Positions 60,941 to 64,000 of a stretch of DNA of 64,000 nucleotides are shown here, one piece after another. The stretch's first letter is position 1, and each line of letters starts with the position of its first letter. A program made the position numbers and the translations under genes. Under the pieces are notes generated by a model. It was not told where the DNA came from, did not search any database, and saw only the letters and a list, made by a program, of their open reading frames with translations. Source of the DNA: DATMER01 sp963741305 (lineage in GTDB: Bacteria; Acidobacteriota; Thermoanaerobaculia; Multivoradales; UBA5704); contig CAVUHL010000003.1 in the NCBI GenBank assembly GCA_963741305.1, forward strand, positions 8,122,001-8,186,000. Reading direction: 5' to 3'.

Positions 60941-62689
60941 CTACATCTTCGCTTCGATCGACTTGATGTCCTCTTCCAGCTCCAGCAGGCGCCCCCGCTT
61001 GGTGCCGAGCTTGACCTCCATGTCGGCCAGGCGGGTTTCGACGTCCTGCCGGATCTCCTGCTCGCGGGCGCCGGGGCGGATGTCCGTCAGCCGGGTGCGC
61101 CAGCGCTCGGCCGTGTCCTCGTCATAGCGGATCGACTCGCGCAGACGGTCGGCCTGATCCTTCTTGCGGTCCAGTGCCTCGCGCAGCCGGTCCTGCCAAT
61201 CCCCCTTGTTCTTCGAGCGGTCCTGATCCCGCTCCGCGAACCAGGCGGTGCGGCGCTCGAAGAAGGCGTCGTTGGCCTTGCGGAAGCGGTCCCAGAGCGC
61301 CTCGGCCCGGGCGCGGGGCACCGGCCCGACCGCTTTCCACTCGGCCTGGAGCGCCTTGAGCGCCTCCGTCGTGGCCTTGAACTCCTCCGACAAGCTCAAC
61401 GCCTCGGCCTGTTCGCAGAGGGCGGCCTTGCGGCGCAGGTTCTCCTTCTGCTCCTTCTCGAGCTGGTCGTAGTGCGTCTTGCGGCTGGTGAAGAAACGGT
61501 CGGCGGCACCGCGGAAGCGCTCCCAGATCCCCTCGTTCTGCTCCTTGGGGACCGGCCCGATCGCCTTCCACTCGGTCTGCAGCCCCTTGAACGCGTCGGC
61601 CGTGGCGCGCCAGTCCGTCGACCCGCTCAGCTCCTCGGCGCGGGCGCAGAGCTCCTCCTTGCGGCGGAGGTTCTCCTGGAGGTCCGTGTCCACCTGGGAG
61701 AAATGGGCCTGCCGGCGCTCGAAGAAGGCGTCGTTGGCCTTGCGGAAGCGGTCCCAGACGGCCTCGTTCTGCTCCTTGGGGACCGGCCCGACCGCCTTCC
61801 ACTCGGCCTGCAAACCCTTGAGGGCATCGCCGGTGCTCTTCCACTCGGTGGAGCCGCTCAGCTCCTCGGCGCGGACGCAGAGCTCCTCTTTCCGGAGGAG
61901 GTTCTCCCTGTGCTCCAGCTCCTGCGTCTCGTAATGCTCCTTGCGCCGTTCGAAGAAGCGGTTGCCGGCGCCGCGGAAGCGTTGCCAGAGCTCGTCGTTG
62001 CGCTCGCGCGGCACGGGCCCCAGCGTCTTCCACTCGGCCTGGAGGCCTTTGATGACCTCGGCGGTCTGCTTCCACTCGCTGGATTCGGCCAGCTCCTCCA
62101 TGCGGACGACGACCTCCTCCTTGCGGCGGAGGTTCTCCTCCATCTGGGCGCGGGTGGCCTCGTCCAGCGCGTTGAGGCGGACGAGGAGGCTGTCGAAATC
62201 GCCCAGGGCGTTGGCCTTGGGCACCCAGCCGAGGAGGGTGCGGACGCGGCCGGCGAAGCGGGTCTTGTCCTCGTGCGCTTCCATCTCGCGCTCCAAGTCC
62301 TCGACCCGTTGCGTGATCTGGCGGAACTTGAGGGCAAAGGAGGCAAGGGCGGCCTCGGGGCTCTTGCCCTTCATCTTGCCGACGATCCTGCCCGGCTCGG
62401 TACCCTCCTCGTTGGTTCCGTGGAGGCGGACATGGCCTTCCTCGTCGACCTGTCCCCAGCGCGCGCCCTCGGCCGCGAGCTCGGCGCGGTCATGAGCGCT
62501 CTGGCTCTCGACGTGGGCGACGTGCTCGTCGGTGGGTGGGGCTTCGGCCTCGATCCGAGCCTGCTCTTCGGCCTCGGTAGGCGCGAGCTCCTCGGCGTGA
62601 TGGGTGGTCTCTTCGATCTGTTCGGGCTCGCTGGCGAGGGTGGTGGTTTCTTCGTGCATCTGGGTCTCGCGATCGTGGTGGTCCAACAT
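60941..62689 (-). CDS. DUF349 repeat protein
   Basis: A 582-residue, highly charged, helical protein. ATG 62689 follows AGGAAA and is preferred to a longer frame. The first 110 residues are acidic and low in complexity (HEETTTLASEPEQIEETT). Five DUF349 repeats of about 73 residues span residues 205-555; each has RRKEELC-like, EWKAVGPVPKEQNE or EWKTLGPVPRERND, and FFERR motifs. They are unusually alike, suggesting recent internal duplication. DUF349 proteins are coiled-coil-like and of unclear function. It ends 20 bp before the DUF350-like gene starts and may be cotranscribed with that operon. Confidence 0.9.
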   Translation of the reverse strand: MLDHHDRETQMHEETTTLASEPEQIEETTHHAEELAPTEAEEQARIEAEAPPTDEHVAHVESQSAHDRAELAAEGARWGQVDEEGHVRLHGTNEEGTEPGRIVGKMKGKSPEAALASFALKFRQITQRVEDLEREMEAHEDKTRFAGRVRTLLGWVPKANALGDFDSLLVRLNALDEATRAQMEENLRRKEEVVVRMEELAESSEWKQTAEVIKGLQAEWKTLGPVPRERNDELWQRFRGAGNRFFERRKEHYETQELEHRENLLRKEELCVRAEELSGSTEWKSTGDALKGLQAEWKAVGPVPKEQNEAVWDRFRKANDAFFERRQAHFSQVDTDLQENLRRKEELCARAEELSGSTDWRATADAFKGLQTEWKAIGPVPKEQNEGIWERFRGAADRFFTSRKTHYDQLEKEQKENLRRKAALCEQAEALSLSEEFKATTEALKALQAEWKAVGPVPRARAEALWDRFRKANDAFFERRTAWFAERDQDRSKNKGDWQDRLREALDRKKDQADRLRESIRYDEDTAERWRTRLTDIRPGAREQEIRQDVETRLADMEVKLGTKRGRLLELEEDIKSIEAKM

Positions 62690-62909
62690 GAGTATTTCCT
62701 GATGTTCCTTGCCCGTCGGTCCACTCCCGGATTGAACGTCTGACGATACCGCAATCCCGCGGGAGGGAAAACCCTGCGCTGATCCGGCACCAAACAAAGT
62801 GTAGCCGCGTTGTCACGCCTGCGCCTTCATGCGTACTTGGATATTTAGGAGTCTGTTGTAGAACAGGTGCTCTCCATGCCGGGGAGACCTGGCGAAGACA
62901 GGAGATCTT

Positions 62910-63557
62910 ATGAAGATGAAGTGGATGTTCGTGTGCGGCATGCTCGCGCTGGGCCTCGCTGGTGCGCAGGAAGCGTGGGCGAAGGAGCAGTTTTCCTACT
63001 CGGTGAAGTTCGTGTGCGGCTACAACCCGTCCAACGTTGGGGTCTCGCTGAACGGCGTCTCCGAGGGCGAGCCCTCGGTGAAGTTCGGCAACTACGCCAC
63101 CGAGATCAACCTGGTCTGGCCGGAGATCTACCTGCACGAGACGAACTACGTGTTCAAGCACCTGCTCGTCCTGGTGGACCAGGGGAAGCCGGTGGGCCGC
63201 GAGCCCAACGTGGTGTCGGCGAAGACCTACATCGACGGTGTCAAGCTCACCTCGCTGACGGGGACGATGGACGACTGCAACCGCATCGCCGAGCTGCTCT
63301 GGGGGGCGGTGCCCACGCCCTACCCGCTGACCATCGGCTTCCTGGTGATCACGAGCACGCACGAGTTGGATGTGACGGCCGTCTACACGGCCGAGACCTG
63401 CAGCAACTGGGTCAACAGCCCCGTCAAGCTGGAGTGCCTGGATGTGAACGGCAAGCAGCAGGGCGTGAGCGTGTCGATCGACGTGGAGAAGGTGGACGGC
63501 CGCAAGCTCGCCTTCCCGGTCACGCCTGCGGCTGACACGGACGCGTCAGCCCAGTAG
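62910..63557 (+). CDS. Exported protein of unknown function
   Basis: A 215-residue protein with a signal peptide (KMKWMFVCGMLALGLAGA, cleavage near AWA). An ACAGGAGAT site lies before the ATG. The mature part is beta-rich with four Cys residues (FVCGYNPSN, MDDCNRI, AETCSN, KLECLDVN) that could form two disulfides, consistent with export. It has VKFGNYATEINLVWPEIYLH and TIGFLVITSTHELDVTAVYT strands. I do not recognise a family. It is flanked by 220-bp and 217-bp gaps and appears to be a single-gene unit. Confidence 0.78.
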   Translation: MKMKWMFVCGMLALGLAGAQEAWAKEQFSYSVKFVCGYNPSNVGVSLNGVSEGEPSVKFGNYATEINLVWPEIYLHETNYVFKHLLVLVDQGKPVGREPNVVSAKTYIDGVKLTSLTGTMDDCNRIAELLWGAVPTPYPLTIGFLVITSTHELDVTAVYTAETCSNWVNSPVKLECLDVNGKQQGVSVSIDVEKVDGRKLAFPVTPAADTDASAQ

Positions 63558-63576
63558 CCGGTTGAAGGAGCGCAGG

Positions 63577-63624
63577 AAGGGGATGTCCGGCTGGTAGTAG
63601 AACGTTCCTACCGGGCATCCCCCT
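63577..63624. terminator. Imperfect hairpin after the exported-protein gene
   Basis: AAGGGGATGTCCGGCTGGTAG-like left arm (63577-63597) pairs with CTACCGGGCATCCCCCTT (63607-63624), with two or three mismatches and a short loop, starting 20 bp after the stop at 63557. A weak T-run follows only partly. A transcription terminator is likely. Confidence 0.5.
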
Positions 63625-63774
63625 TCATGTCGGGGGCGTCAGGTGCTTCCAGCCGAGGTCGCTCACGGATCAAGTGTACAGAAAAGATCCCGCCGGGACC
63701 CCCGGCGCGCACTCATGTAAGAGAGGCCCTTCTCTGCAATTGGTGCGGCGATTGAGGATCTCGGAGGACTTCCC

Positions 63775-64000
63775 ATGCTGCATGTCCGGGGAATGAGGTT
63801 GTGGTTGCTGGTCTTGCTGGCAGTGCTCTGCGCATCGGCCGCCTCGGCGGCGGGCCTGTCCGCGGCGATCGAGACGGACAAGGCCTTCCTTGCCGGCGCC
63901 GAGTCCGCGGTCGTCCGCGTCACCCTGCGCAACGACTCCGCGGAGGACCGGTACGTTCCGTATTGGCAGACGGCGCTCCGGGGAGTTTACGGGAACCTGT
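63775..64000 (+). CDS. Start of an exported protein, possibly M35-like metallopeptidase (3' end outside window)
   Basis: The first 75 codons of a gene that runs off the end. ATG 63775 follows GGAGGA. The signal peptide contains LWLLVLLAVLCASAASA. The mature start, GLSAAIETDKAFLAGAESAV then VRVTLRNDSAEDRYVPYWQT, resembles the N-terminal beta domain of secreted deuterolysin/peptidyl-Lys M35 metallopeptidases (a VxVTLxN strand followed by a PxWxTxLxG motif). The catalytic part would lie beyond the window, so the identification is tentative. Confidence 0.5.
   Translation, partial: MLHVRGMRLWLLVLLAVLCASAASAAGLSAAIETDKAFLAGAESAVVRVTLRNDSAEDRYVPYWQTALRGVYGNL

Overview
The window is high-GC DNA from a Gram-negative-type bacterium: it encodes an Omp85 barrel, a TamB-like protein, lipoproteins and an IPTL-CTERM surface protein. 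An ECF sigma factor beside a Ser/Thr kinase with TPRs, DUF11/IPTL-CTERM proteins, a giant SLH protein and abundant small palindromic repeats together suggest an Acidobacteriota-like (Thermoanaerobaculia-like) genome. That placement is an inference; no rRNA or other phylogenetic marker is present.

Layout. (1) 1-4389: the 3' part of a response regulator gene converges on a very large CheB-CheR-PAS-histidine kinase-receiver fusion. (2) 4601-25108: one dense, translationally coupled run of 17 genes on the + strand encodes an extracellular contractile injection system (eCIS): sheath, inner tube, zinc-ribbon chaperone-like protein, DUF4255 cap/terminator, AAA+ ATPase, CIS tube protein, LysM hub, gpD hub, gpV spike, gp25 wedge, two large baseplate proteins, a tail-I-like protein, a DUF6519/beta-helix fibre-like protein and a DUF4157 putative cargo. 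A second DUF4157 gene and an OmpA-like tail after it are decayed. I see no tape-measure protein and no separate PAAR tip. (3) 26138-28169: a 12-unit 21-bp palindromic tandem array, then an intact IS1380-family element with CTAG flanks. (4) 28228-36143: ECF sigma factor and TPR kinase, a secreted protein, FxsA, a cardiolipin synthase-like phospholipase D and a DUF11/IPTL-CTERM protein. (5) 36206-48163: an exported PDZ-TPR-CHAT protein, then a giant SLH surface-protein gene cut twice, by an IS4-family element with an 11-bp target duplication and by an IS1111-type IS110 element. Removing both restores one frame of about 1,709 codons. (6) 48221-50748: glycine-zipper protein, small lipoprotein and M64 peptidase. 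(7) 50774-57049: a 2,091-residue protein that looks like TamB fused to an Omp85/TamA barrel, carrying two inverted copies of a 65-bp palindromic repeat in its coding sequence and followed by five long hairpins. (8) 57308-62689: a TPR protein, then a DUF350-like/ATP-grasp/unknown operon and a DUF349 protein, all on the minus strand. (9) 62910-64000: a secreted protein and the start of a probable exported M35-like peptidase.

The most interesting items are the TamB-Omp85 single-chain fusion, the compact eCIS with two cargo-like proteins sharing an N-terminal leader, the several unrelated palindromic repeat families (some accommodated in frame inside genes), and the long structured non-coding right end of the IS1111-type element, a candidate guide (bridge) RNA locus.
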